NCBI GenBank assembly: GCA_023393115.1
Contig: JAEWMS010000030.1
Coordinates: 1-64,000, forward strand
Length of the DNA stretch: 64,000 bases
Direction of reading: 5' to 3'
Origin: Bacillota bacterium
GTDB lineage: Bacteria > Bacillota > Clostridia > Acetivibrionales > DSM-1351
A program made the position numbers and the translations under genes. Of this stretch, positions 31,301 through 39,700 are shown in pieces. Within the stretch, counting starts at the first letter, position 1. Every line of letters starts with the position of its first letter. The notes under the pieces were generated by a model. It saw only the letters and a program-made list of their open reading frames with translations. It ran no database searches and had not been told where the DNA came from.

Positions 31301-33160
31301 TACTTCCACTTCTACTCTGTCAATATACTTCTTCTGCGGAGTGCTATTATCTTTAACTGTCAATCTTATTACATACTTACCATCAACATAATCTGATGTA
31401 TTAAAGTCACCAAGCTTACCTCCGCCAATCGGATAGTTTCCCTGTCCAATAGTACTCCATTCAACCGGTTCTTGTCCAAATGTAATTATTTTTCCATACT
31501 CCAACGTATAACTGGAAAAGTTATCACCTCTTGCACAGCCCGTAACCAATATATTGCTATTTATATTGCTTCCTTGAACAGGACTTTCGATGTATGCTTC
31601 CACAGAGTTGTGTATTTGTAGCGCTCTACCAGCATTAACACGCCCATAGCCTGAAAAATAGTCAAAACCAGTGGTTATAATATCATCTGAAGAGTTCTTG
31701 AGAGCAAAATATACCTGTTCATTTGACAACTCTCTTTGATTGGATAAAATCAATGCTGCGACTCCTGCAACATGGGGGGCAGCCATACTTGTTCCATTCA
31801 GTCTGGTGTATTTGCTTCCTACAGTACTCCCTTTAGTTGTATCTGAAGCAAGTAAGGATAGTATATCTACTCCGGGGGCAGCCATATCAATGCCGCTTCC
31901 CCAGTTGGAAAAGTATGCTTTTTTATCACTATTGTCAGTAGCTGCCACTGTTATAGCATCTTTTATACTGGCTGGAGAATATTCGCTCACATCATTATCA
32001 TCATTTCCGGCAGCAACAACTACAACAGCACCAAGATTGACTGCTGTATTCACAGCATCTTCAAACGCCTGTGAATAACCTTTACCTCCGAAGCTGCAAT
32101 TTATTATATCCGCTCCATTTTCAGCAGCATATACAATAGCGTTGGCAAGAATATCAGGATTACCTCCCCCAGAACTATAAAGTCCCTTTACTGCCATAAC
32201 CTTGGCGCCGGGCGCCACTCCCACAATGCCTATCCCATTGTTCCCGGTTGCAGCAATTGTTCCGGCTACATGAGTTCCATGTCCATTGTCATCCACGGGG
32301 TTGTTGTCACTACTTGTAAAGTCCCAGCCCCATATGTCATCAATATAGCCGTTATTATCATCATCAATTCCATTATTGGCTATTTCTTTTGTATTAGTCC
32401 ACATATTATTTACAATATCGGGATGGGTATTATCAATTCCGGTATCGACGACAGCTACTGTTACACCCTCTCCAGTTGCTGTATTCCACGCTTCGGGGCA
32501 TGAAGTTAACTTCACCCCGTAAAGATCATCATATGTCTGTCCCCACGATCCGCTGCTTGAGAAGTATGGATCGTCAGGTACCGTACATGTTGAAACCTCC
32601 ATGTTGGCTTCCGCATATTCAAACCTGGGGTCCTTTTTTAATGACTCCAGTAGTTTTTCATACTCCTCTTGGCTGCTAACATCTGCTTCAATAACATATG
32701 TACTAGATAGATTGGTATTCGCTGAAACATCTTTTTTGCTACGTTTCGTCCTTTTTTGGAAGTTCTTTTGTATTTTATTATAATACTCTTTCTCAGTTTT
32801 TCCGTTTTTCTTCTTCCAATTTACCAAGCCTTTATACATAGGTTCCATCTTTTTTATCTTATATTTGCTGAAAAGATCTCCCAAGTTTTTGGAAGAACTC
32901 TTACTTATTACCATATCCTTTTGGGTAAGCTGTGCTTCAGCCATTGCTGCAGTTTCATTGCTAAGCTTAACTATAATCTGGTAATTTTTTTGAGAGCCGG
33001 ACTCTTTAGGCTTTTGGTTTGGTTCATTTACATCCTGTTGTGCAAAAGTGCTGTTGAATGAGAAAAAAAATGTTAAAAGAAATGCACATAGTGTAAATAG
33101 GGATATTACTGCTGATTTCTTGAATCGCTTTTTTGTGTTTCTTTTTTTTTGAAAAATCAT
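25313..33160 (-). CDS. Giant secreted subtilase with FG-GAP, Ig-like and adhesin modules (paralog A)
   Basis: Translation most likely starts at ATG 33160 (AAAGGA upstream), giving about 2615 residues; a longer frame to 33307 lacks support. In order: signal peptide (residues 15-40), inhibitor-like propeptide with a basic KRTKRSKK segment near 138-143, and an S8 protease with D239 (VVDTG), H294 (GHGTHVAG), oxyanion N386 and S458 (NGTSMAAP). FG-GAP/calcium-type repeats follow (DLDGDSVPE, DINNDGENE, DLDHDGQGE, DMDRDGTDE). Seven Big_2 Ig-like domains and four cleaved-adhesin/MAM-like domains then alternate, ending in a repetitive TEPAVTEP linker and the tail DENAVLTVQDMVSTVRNRQW. It is secreted or surface-exposed and all catalytic residues are present. 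No sortase motif or S-layer domain is seen. Confidence 0.85.
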   Translation of the reverse strand: MIFQKKRNTKKRFKKSAVISLFTLCAFLLTFFFSFNSTFAQQDVNEPNQKPKESGSQKNYQIIVKLSNETAAMAEAQLTQKDMVISKSSSKNLGDLFSKYKIKKMEPMYKGLVNWKKKNGKTEKEYYNKIQKNFQKRTKRSKKDVSANTNLSSTYVIEADVSSQEEYEKLLESLKKDPRFEYAEANMEVSTCTVPDDPYFSSSGSWGQTYDDLYGVKLTSCPEAWNTATGEGVTVAVVDTGIDNTHPDIVNNMWTNTKEIANNGIDDDNNGYIDDIWGWDFTSSDNNPVDDNGHGTHVAGTIAATGNNGIGIVGVAPGAKVMAVKGLYSSGGGNPDILANAIVYAAENGADIINCSFGGKGYSQAFEDAVNTAVNLGAVVVVAAGNDDNDVSEYSPASIKDAITVAATDNSDKKAYFSNWGSGIDMAAPGVDILSLLASDTTKGSTVGSKYTRLNGTSMAAPHVAGVAALILSNQRELSNEQVYFALKNSSDDIITTGFDYFSGYGRVNAGRALQIHNSVEAYIESPVQGSNINSNILVTGCARGDNFSSYTLEYGKIITFGQEPVEWSTIGQGNYPIGGGKLGDFNTSDYVDGKYVIRLTVKDNSTPQKKYIDRVEVEVDKIGFTYPQTAMDPSYATGIKLGKVITIQGRAIDSTFKNYYIEWGTGLNPTEWHTTGFTLENGGSTPVSGGTLAKWDSGVCPGSAGYYQLRLVVENEGFTNEDRTIIYLEPDLASENWPQKLESPLADKTSVLPSRNSTGQSSLVGISSLQKEQTSLVRYSHDGALQYKLPFNNVADSQVAVGDIDDSPGEEVVFVKDDMLRILRMDNSYTEFPLNEKYNFRKNPVILQDLDGDSVPEILTIGSDVISLTRCLYVYKLDGSIFSSKFPLVVHDISRSFESNMRVNFLILDINNDGENEIITQQTDDNFTTTLNLYKWDGTPLVWQAEQPSFTDAFIKNMMGGDLDHDGQGEIVIWAGGLRADSIQQLYVINSDGSVKSGWPYTLRGGGIDLAIADMDRDGTDEIVYSELNEINVLKTDGRPMSSAWPDYRTRYYGNFSIGDINSDSYPEIIAYHMEEYTYTSFDSSKRKYVENEVVAIDRNAQVIKSWKVKGPGGAKSDKELVYSAYKDLEPALGDFNNDGKVDIAINLKLFDGNNNLVDGAVTVLTTDGDYNPENMDWPVILHNPQNTSVNIAAKTLPVVTDIALNTTSASISVGGKTRLTATVLPAGANRNILWSVNSESTNGVAIVAQDGIVTAKLPGTAVIRATSLADSSKYAECIVSVTEALEGVLFMDDFEVSSGSVIDGWKVQKVSGDKGEWSIVSNSTNPIVNNPKSGTKMAKFNSYDVKSTMTRLYRNEGINLEDESYCLDFWMYHDPMGDSGSGISSIQVQVSTDGGVNWINVGNQINRYDGSRGWKEHTIKLDQYAGASGLQIAFLGTGNSGGNIYLDDVSVVKSVPVAEVSLNKTTMTLEAGKSEQLIATITPANAINKEVIWTIQKESTSYMATVSSTGRVVANNVGTAVIRATSAADPSKYAECTVTVTPAVIPVTGINLNKTAMTLEEGQNEQLIATITPSNATNKEVIWTVQSQSTSNVATVSSTGLVTGNNAGTAVIRATSAVDSSKYMECTLIVKSAEMPVASTLLSEGFEGTDGSIPAGWATNNTDGLWSVVSSGTNPNPGTPKAGSRMLKFNSYDAPNNASTRLYRTSGITLGITDSYKLEFWMYHDAGNSNYEDSIQVQVTKGNGDRWINVGSAIKQNDGSTGWKLHTVDLNEYKNVGDLRIAFLAFSGHGNNIYLDDIAVIGTSTKVIGISLNKASTTLEVGQTEQLTATVAPDIAINKNVVWMVQGTDSTVTVSSSGLVTAKNPGTAVVRVASVEDYGKYAECTVTVKSVEVPVVGTLLSEGFEGPTGSIPAGWAKTENVYAKWSVVSNGTNPDPGAPKSGTMMAKFNSFDARMNTVSRLYTTSGLDLGSTGDYRLEFWMYHDTENPDYGDRIRVEVSTDGGSSWRGVGSTIYRSDGSTGWKLHTVDLNQFRNTGDLRIGFSAYSGNGNNMYLDDVSVVRSVPVAEVSLNKTTMTLEAGHSEQLTATITPENTTNKEVIWTVQSQSTSNVVIVSSTGLVTGNNAGTAVVRATSAADPGKYAECTVNVKPAVIPVAGISLNKTTMTLESGQSEQLTANITPANATNKEVIWTVQSHSTSNVSTVSSTGLVTGTNVGTAVIRVTSAADPSKYVECTVTVKPTVIPVTGISLNKTTMSLEAGQNEQLTTTITPENATNKEVIWTVQSQSASNVATVSSSGLVTGNNAGTAIVRATSAADPSMYGECTVTVRSVEVPVDGTLLSEGFEGTDGSIPAGWAKTNNVYAIWSVVSSGTNPDPGAPKSGSVMAKFNSYNAPGNTSARLYTTSGLNLANTGNYRLEFWMYHDTGNPNHTDGIQTQVSTNGGSNWISVGSTIKRSDGSTGWKLHTVDLNQFRNTSDLRIAFLALSGNGNNMYLDDISVTCTSTDITEDSLYKGLDTQDEEQDGQMTKPAVAEPEITEPTVTEPAVTEPAVTEPAVAEPRVTEPASTEPVVTEPAIPEPGVTEPGVPEPDTATDENAVLTVQDMVSTVRNRQW
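25420..25590 (-). repeat. Pro-Glu-rich pentad repeat in paralog A
   Basis: Tandem 15-base units encode variants of TEPAV, about fifteen in a row. This makes an extended, acidic, proline-rich linker before the conserved C-terminal tail. Confidence 0.8.
25640..29590 (-). repeat. Big_2 and adhesin-like module array, paralog A
   Basis: Eleven modules in protein order: Ig, adhesin, Ig, Ig, adhesin, Ig, adhesin, Ig, Ig, Ig, adhesin. Ig units share SLNKTTMTLEAGQSEQL, NKEVIWTVQSQSTSNVATVSSTGLVTG and GTAVIRATSAADPSKYAECTV. Adhesin units share LLSEGFEGTDGSIPAGW, LEFWMYHDT, GSTGWKLHTVDLNQFRNT and NNMYLDDISV. DNA identity between units is high, so recombination is likely. Confidence 0.8.
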
Positions 33161-33319
33161 TCTGCTGTATCCTTTCGCTGTTAAATAATTTGCTTTCTTA
33201 CCATGTACTGCTTCTACATCTATTACAATATAATGAAATAGACCCCCACCCTTCCTTTTCTTTCTTATATAGCTCTTCAGAGCTTTTTTAGATAAAATTT
33301 GATACATTATTCATATTAA

Positions 33320-33380
33320 ATGTAAAAACCTAACTTTTCACCTACCAAAAGTTAGGTAAATATAAGGTAAAAGTTAGGTA
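33320..33380 (-). promoter_or_regulatory. Triplicated AAAAGTTAGGT motif upstream of paralog A
   Basis: ACCTAACTTTT (33328-33338) and AAAAGTTAGGT (33347-33357, again 33369-33379) form inverted and direct copies. A TAATATGAATAAT segment suitable as a -10 region follows on the minus strand. The same motif set precedes paralog B, which marks it as a candidate activator site. Confidence 0.5.
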
Positions 33381-33439
33381 AATTTAGGCAGTGATTAACG
33401 TACTAATAAAATTAACTTTGTTATTATCGTGATTTTTAA

Positions 33440-33500
33440 CCTCCCGCTTCGTTTATTTACACCCAATTTATTAATTTTTGTAGATACACATAATAGAAGT
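33440..33500 (-). pseudogene. Remnant of a LuxR-type DNA-binding domain
   Basis: The minus strand reads KINKLGVNKRSGRL, matching the end of the activator gene at 42.8 kb (FTKLGVNKRTQAV). The plus-strand string CGTTTATTTACACCCA occurs in both places. The rest of the activator gene is absent or unrecognisable here, so this is a fossil of a duplicated gene end. Confidence 0.7.
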
Positions 33501-33614
33501 TTCTTGGGTCATATGAAAAATCAAGTAGAATTTCAAATTTTAGAATTAAAATGAATTCGTTTGAGAAGCAAATAGCTATATGTATAATTATTATCTAAGT
33601 CCCCAACGGACATT

Positions 33615-33655
33615 AAAAAGGTGATCCCACTCAAATATCGGAATCACCTTTTAAG
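33615..33655 (-). terminator. Terminator of the second giant subtilase gene
   Basis: AAAAAGGTGAT (33615-33625) and ATCACCTTTT (33643-33652) form a strong stem with T-runs on both sides. It lies after both the premature and the ancestral stop codons of paralog B. Confidence 0.8.
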
Positions 33656-33774
33656 TATTTCATAGTCTCTTTATTTGGCCCTTACCATTGACGATACCTT
33701 ACTGCACTGACCATGCCTTGTGCTGTCAATACAGCGTTTTCGTCGGTTGTTGTATCAGTTTCCGGTACGGCAGA

Positions 33775-36700
33775 TTAAGTTCCCGCAGGTTCACTTACCG
33801 TAGGTTCAGTTACCGAAGGCTCGGTTACCACAGGTTCGGTTACATCAGACTCAGTCACTACAGGTTCTGTTACCACAGGCTCGGTTACTGTAGATTCAAT
33901 TACCTGTCCGCGTTGTTCTTCATCCTGAGTGCTCAATCCGTAATACAGGCTGTCTACTGATATATCACTAGAAGTGCATGTAACTGATATATCATCCAGA
34001 TACATGTTGTTTCCATTACCACTAGTTGCAATAAATCCTATTCGCAAGTCATCAGTATTCCTGAACTGATTCAAATCAACCGTGTGCAGTTTCCAGCCTG
34101 TACTGCCGTCATACCGAAGAATTGAACCTCCCACAAACACCCAATTGTTTCCTCCGTTTGTAGAAACAACAACATGAATACTATCTCCATAATTTGTGTC
34201 CTCTGTGTCATGGTACATCCAAAAATCCAGCTTATAATCCCCAGTGCTTCCTAAAGCAATACCTGATGTTGTGTACAGACGAGAACTTGTATTCATTCGG
34301 GCATCAAACGAGTTGAATTTCGCCATCCTCGAACCTGAATTTGGAGCTCCAGGATCGGGATTTGTTGCACTTGAAACAACACTCCATATCGCTAACGCAT
34401 TAACTGTTTTTTCCCAGCCTGCAGGAATGCTTCCATCTGTATCTTCAAATCCTTCACTTAGCAAAACACCATCTACAGGTATTTCAACTGCCTCTACTGT
34501 TACCGTACATTCTGAAAACTTGTTTGGATCGGCGGTACTGGTAGCTCTGACTACAGCCGTACCCACATTTGTTCCAGTGACAAGCCCTGTTGATGAAACT
34601 ATTGCCACATTACTTGTACTCTGGCTTTCTACTGTCCAGATCACTTCCTTGTTTGTTGTATTATCAGGTGTTATGGTTGCAATCAGCTGTTCATTCTGTC
34701 CTGCCTCCAAGGTCATTGTTGTCTGGTTAAGGCTGATTCCTATTGGCTCAGTAGAAGTGCATATAACTGATATATCATCCAGATACATATTGTTTCCATT
34801 ACTACTAAGTGCGAGAAATGCTATCTGCAAGTCTCCAGTATTTCTGAACTGATTCAAATCAACCGTGTGCAGTTTCCAGCCCGTACTGCCATCACTCCGT
34901 TTTATTGCACTTCCCACACTGCTCCAATTACTGCCTCCGTTTGTAGAAACTTGTACTTGAATCCTGTCTGTATGGTTTGGATTTCCTGTGTCATGGTACA
35001 TCCAGAACTCCACTTTATAATCCCCGGTGTTACTCATATCAAGCCCTAATGTTGTGTACAGACGTGAACTTGTATTACCCGGAGCATCGTATGAGTTAAA
35101 TTTTGCCATCATTGAACCTGATTTTGGAGCTCCAGGATCGGGCTTTGATCCACTTGAAACAACACTCCATATTGCATTTGTATTAGTAGTTACCCATCCC
35201 GCCGGAATGCTTCCATCTGTACCTTCAAATCCTTCGCTAAGCAAAGTACCATCTACAGGCACTTCAACTGACTTTACCGTTACTGTACATTCCACATACT
35301 TGCTTGGATCGGCGACACTTGTGGCTCTTATTACCGCTGTACCCGCATTGTTTCCAGTGACAAGGCCTGTTGACGATACTGTTGTCACATTACTTGTACT
35401 CTGGCTCTGTACTGTCCAGATTACTTCCTTGTTTGTAACATTTGCTGGTGTTATGGCCGCAGTCAGTTCTTCGCTCTGTCCTTCTTCCAAGGTCATCGTT
35501 GTCTTGTTTAGGCTGATTCCTGTTACAGGTATTACAGCCGGTTTTACTGTTACTGTACATTCCACATACTTGCGTGGATCGGCGACACTTGTGGCTCTTA
35601 TTACAGCTGTACCCGCATTGTTTCCAGTGACAAGGCCTGTTGACGATACTGTTGCCACATTACTTGTACTCTGGCTCTGTACTGTCCATATTACTTCCTT
35701 GTTGGTTGCATTTGTGGGTGTTATAGTTGCAGACAGCTGTTCACTCTGTCCTTCCTCCAAGGTCATTGTTGTCCTATTAAGACTGATTTCCGTTACAGGT
35801 ATCACAGCCGGCTTTACAGTCACTGTACATTCAGCATACTTGCTTGGATCAGCCGCGCTTGTCACCCTTATTACTGCAGTACCCACATTTGTTCCTGTTA
35901 CAAGACCTGTTGATGATACTGTTGCCACATTACTTGTACTCTGGCTCTGTACTGTCCAGATTACTTCCTTGTTTGTAGCATTTGCTGGCGTTATGGCCGC
36001 AGTCAGTTCTTCGCTCTGTCCTTCTTCCAAGGTCATCTCTGTTTTATTCAGGCTGACTCCTATTGGCTCAGCAGAAGTGCAGGTAACTGATATATCATCC
36101 AGATACATATTGTTTCCACAGCCACTAATTGCAAGAAATGCTATCCTCAAGTCTCCAATATTCCTGAACTGATTCAAATCAACCGAGTGCAGTTTCCAGC
36201 CTGTACTGCCATCACTCCGTTTGATTGTACTTCCCACATTGCTCCAACTGCTTCCTCCGTCTGTAGAGACTTGTACTTGAATCCTGTCTGTATGGTTTGG
36301 ATTTCCAGTGTCATGGTACATCCAGAATTCCACTTTATAGTCACCAGTGTTATCCAAATCAAGACCTGTTGTTGTGTACAGACGTGCATTTTTATCAACC
36401 GAGACATCGTATGAGTTAAATTTCGCCATCATTGAGCCTGATTTTGGAGCTCCAGGATCGGGCTTTGTTCCAATTGAAGCAACACTCCATATCGCATTCG
36501 TATTATTAGTTGCCCATCCTTCCGGAATGGCTCCGCCAGTACCTTCAAATCCTTCGCTAAGCAAAGTACTGGTCACTGGTACTTCAACAGGCTTTACAGT
36601 TACAGTACATTCCACATACTTGCTTGGATCGGAAGCACTTGTTGCCCTTATTACTGCAGTACCCACATTTGTTCCTGTTACAAGACCTGTTGATGATACT

Positions 36701-39700
36701 GTTGCCACATTACTTGTGCTCTGGCTCTGTACTGTCCATATTACTTCCTTGTTGGTTGCATTTGCAGGCGTTATGGTTGCAGACAGCTGTTCACTCTGTC
36801 CTTCCTCCAAGGTCATCTCTGTTTTATTCAGACTGATTCCTATTGACTCAGCAGAAGTGCAGGTAACTGATATATCATCCAGATACATGTCATTTCCATT
36901 ACCACTATATGCGAGAAATGCTATTCGCAAGTCAGCAGTATTTCTGAATTCATCGAGATCAACCGTATGCATTTTCCATCCCGTACTACCATCATTCCGA
37001 TTGATTTCACTCCCTACATTGTTCCAATTACTTCCTCCGCCTGTAGTAACTTGAACCTGAATACGGTCTGTATATCCTAAATATTTCGTGTCATGGTACA
37101 TCCAGAAGTTCAATTTGTAATTTCCAGTGCTTCCTATGGCAAGACCTGATGTAGTATACAGACGTGCATAAGTATACATCGGGGCACTATCTGAGTTGAA
37201 TTTCGCCATCATCGAGCCTGATTTTGGAGCTCCGGGATCTGGATTTGTTCCACTTGAAACAATAATCCATTTTGCTGCCGAATTTTCAGCTATTGCCCAT
37301 CCTGTTGGAATACTTCCTCCAGTACCTTCAAATCCTTCGCTAAGTAAAGTATTGGTCACTAGGGCTTCAGTCGGCTTTACTGTTACTGTACATTCCACAT
37401 ACTTGCTTGGATCGGCGGCACTCGTGGCTCTTATTACAGCTGTACCCACATTGTTTCCTGTTACAAGGCCTGTTGATGATACTGTTGCCACATTACTTGT
37501 ACTCTGGCTCTGTACTGTCCAGATTACTTCCTTGTTGGTTGCATTTGCAGGCGTTATGGTTGCAGACAGCTGTTCACTCTGTCCTTCCTCCAAGAACGCT
37601 GTTGTCTTGTTTAAGCTGATCCCCGTTACAGGTATCACAGTTGGTTTTACTGTTACCGTACATTCTGCATACTTGTTTGAGTCGGCAACACTCGTTGCTC
37701 TTATTACAGCAGTACCCACATTGTTTCCTGTGACAAGACCTGTTGATGACACCGTTGCCACATTACTTGTACTCTGGCTCTGTACTGTCCAGATTACTTC
37801 CTTGTTCGTAGCGTTTGCAGGCGTTATGGTTGCAGACAGCTGTTCACTCTGTTCTGCCTCCAAGGTCATTGATGTCCTATTAAGACTGATTTCCGTTACA
37901 GGTATCACAGCCGGCTTTACAGTCACTGTACATTCAGCATACTTGCTTGGATCAGCCGCGCTTGTCACCCTTATTACTGCAGTACCAACAATGTTTCCAG
38001 TAACAAGCCCTGTTGATGTTACTGTTGCCACATTACTTGTACTTTGGCTCTGTACCGTCCAGATTACTTCCTTGTTCTTTGCGTTTTCAGGTGCTACTGT
38101 TGCAGTCAGTTGTTCTGTCTGGCCCGCTTCCAGTGTTGTAGCGGTTCTGTTGAGGCTAATTCCGGAGACCTGTACCACCGAATCATCAGTAACTGAAATG
38201 TCATCCAGATAAATATCTCTGCCACCTTTACCTACACCAAGAAATGCTATCTGTATATCAGAGGTATTCTTGTATTCGTTTAGGCTAATAGTATGCATTT
38301 TCCAGCCCGCACTTCTGCTATACCTATAAATTGGTTCTCCGGCATTTATCCAATTTGCGCCAGAATCCATACTTAATTGGACTTGAATCGAGTCATAATT
38401 TGTTGTTTCACTATCATGATACATCCAAAAATTCAAGCTATAGCTGCTATTCTCAAGGTCGAAGCCTCCGGTTCTATACAGACGATCACTGTATCCATAT
38501 GATACTTTCTGGAATTTGGCCATTTTCGAACCGGATTTTGGAGTATCCACAGTAGTTCCACTTGAAACAATACTCCATTTACCCAATTCTATTCCAGTAT
38601 ATACATTTTCGACACTCCACCCGATAGGAAGATTATTGTTCTCACTACTATTTTCAAATCCTTCTCTGAGCAATACACCATCTATCGCCTCTGTTACCGT
38701 TACAGTACATTCTGCATACTTGCTTGGGTCAGCAGCGCTGGCTGCTCTTATTACTGCTGTACCCGGATGCTTTGCAAATACAGTACCGTTTATAACTGAT
38801 GCAACATTGGATGGGCTTTCACTAGCTATCGACCATTCAACTTTACTATTTGCACCTTTTGGCAATATTGTTGCATTCAACTGAACAGCTTGTCCTACAG
38901 TTATACTTGACGAGGTCGTGTTAAGCACAATGGACGTTACATCCGGCAGTGGTTTATTAGGAATATGTACCGATGTATTTTGCGGATCATGCAATCTTAC
39001 CGGCCAGTCAATGTTTTCAGCGTTATAGTCCCCCTCGGTGGTTAGAATGTATAAAGTGCTATCAACACTTGTATTTGATTCATTCAATATTGAAGTGCAG
39101 ACAGCGATATCTACTTTGCCATTATTGTCAAAATCACCTAATACGGGTTCAAAACTTGAGCTGCTTGATTTACCTCCACCAGCTCCCAGAATTCCCCACC
39201 GTTTTACAATCTGGGCGTCTTTATCCAGAGCAATCAGTTCCTCCTCACTATAATACCTTGGTACATAGCCGGGAATGGAATAATCTTTTCTAATATGGCG
39301 TTGAGCCAGTATTTCAGGGTAATTATCGCTGTTAATATCTCCTATAACAAAATTATTATAATAATATTCACTATCAATACCCCAGTTGTCGGATAGCTGC
39401 ATTCCATCCATCTTTAGGACATTGATTTCATCTAATTGAGAGTATATTATTTCATCAGTTCCGTCCCTGTCCAAATCGGCAATTGCTATATCAGTATTAT
39501 AAGAGTTCACATACTTTTTAGGGAGGGTACGTGGCCAACCGTTTTTATAACTTCCATCGGAAGCAATAACATAAATCTTCCTCTCGTCAAAGGAACCTGT
39601 ATCCTTAGTACAAAGAACGATTTCTCCCTGCCCGTCATGGTCAAGATCCCCACCTAACATATCGAATATGGTTACATTTGGGAAGGATGGTTGTACTGCC

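Noticed and set aside
32995..33307. Longer N-terminus of paralog A starting at 33307
   Set aside because: The extra 49 residues lack a ribosome site, precede the signal peptide, and are not matched in paralog B.
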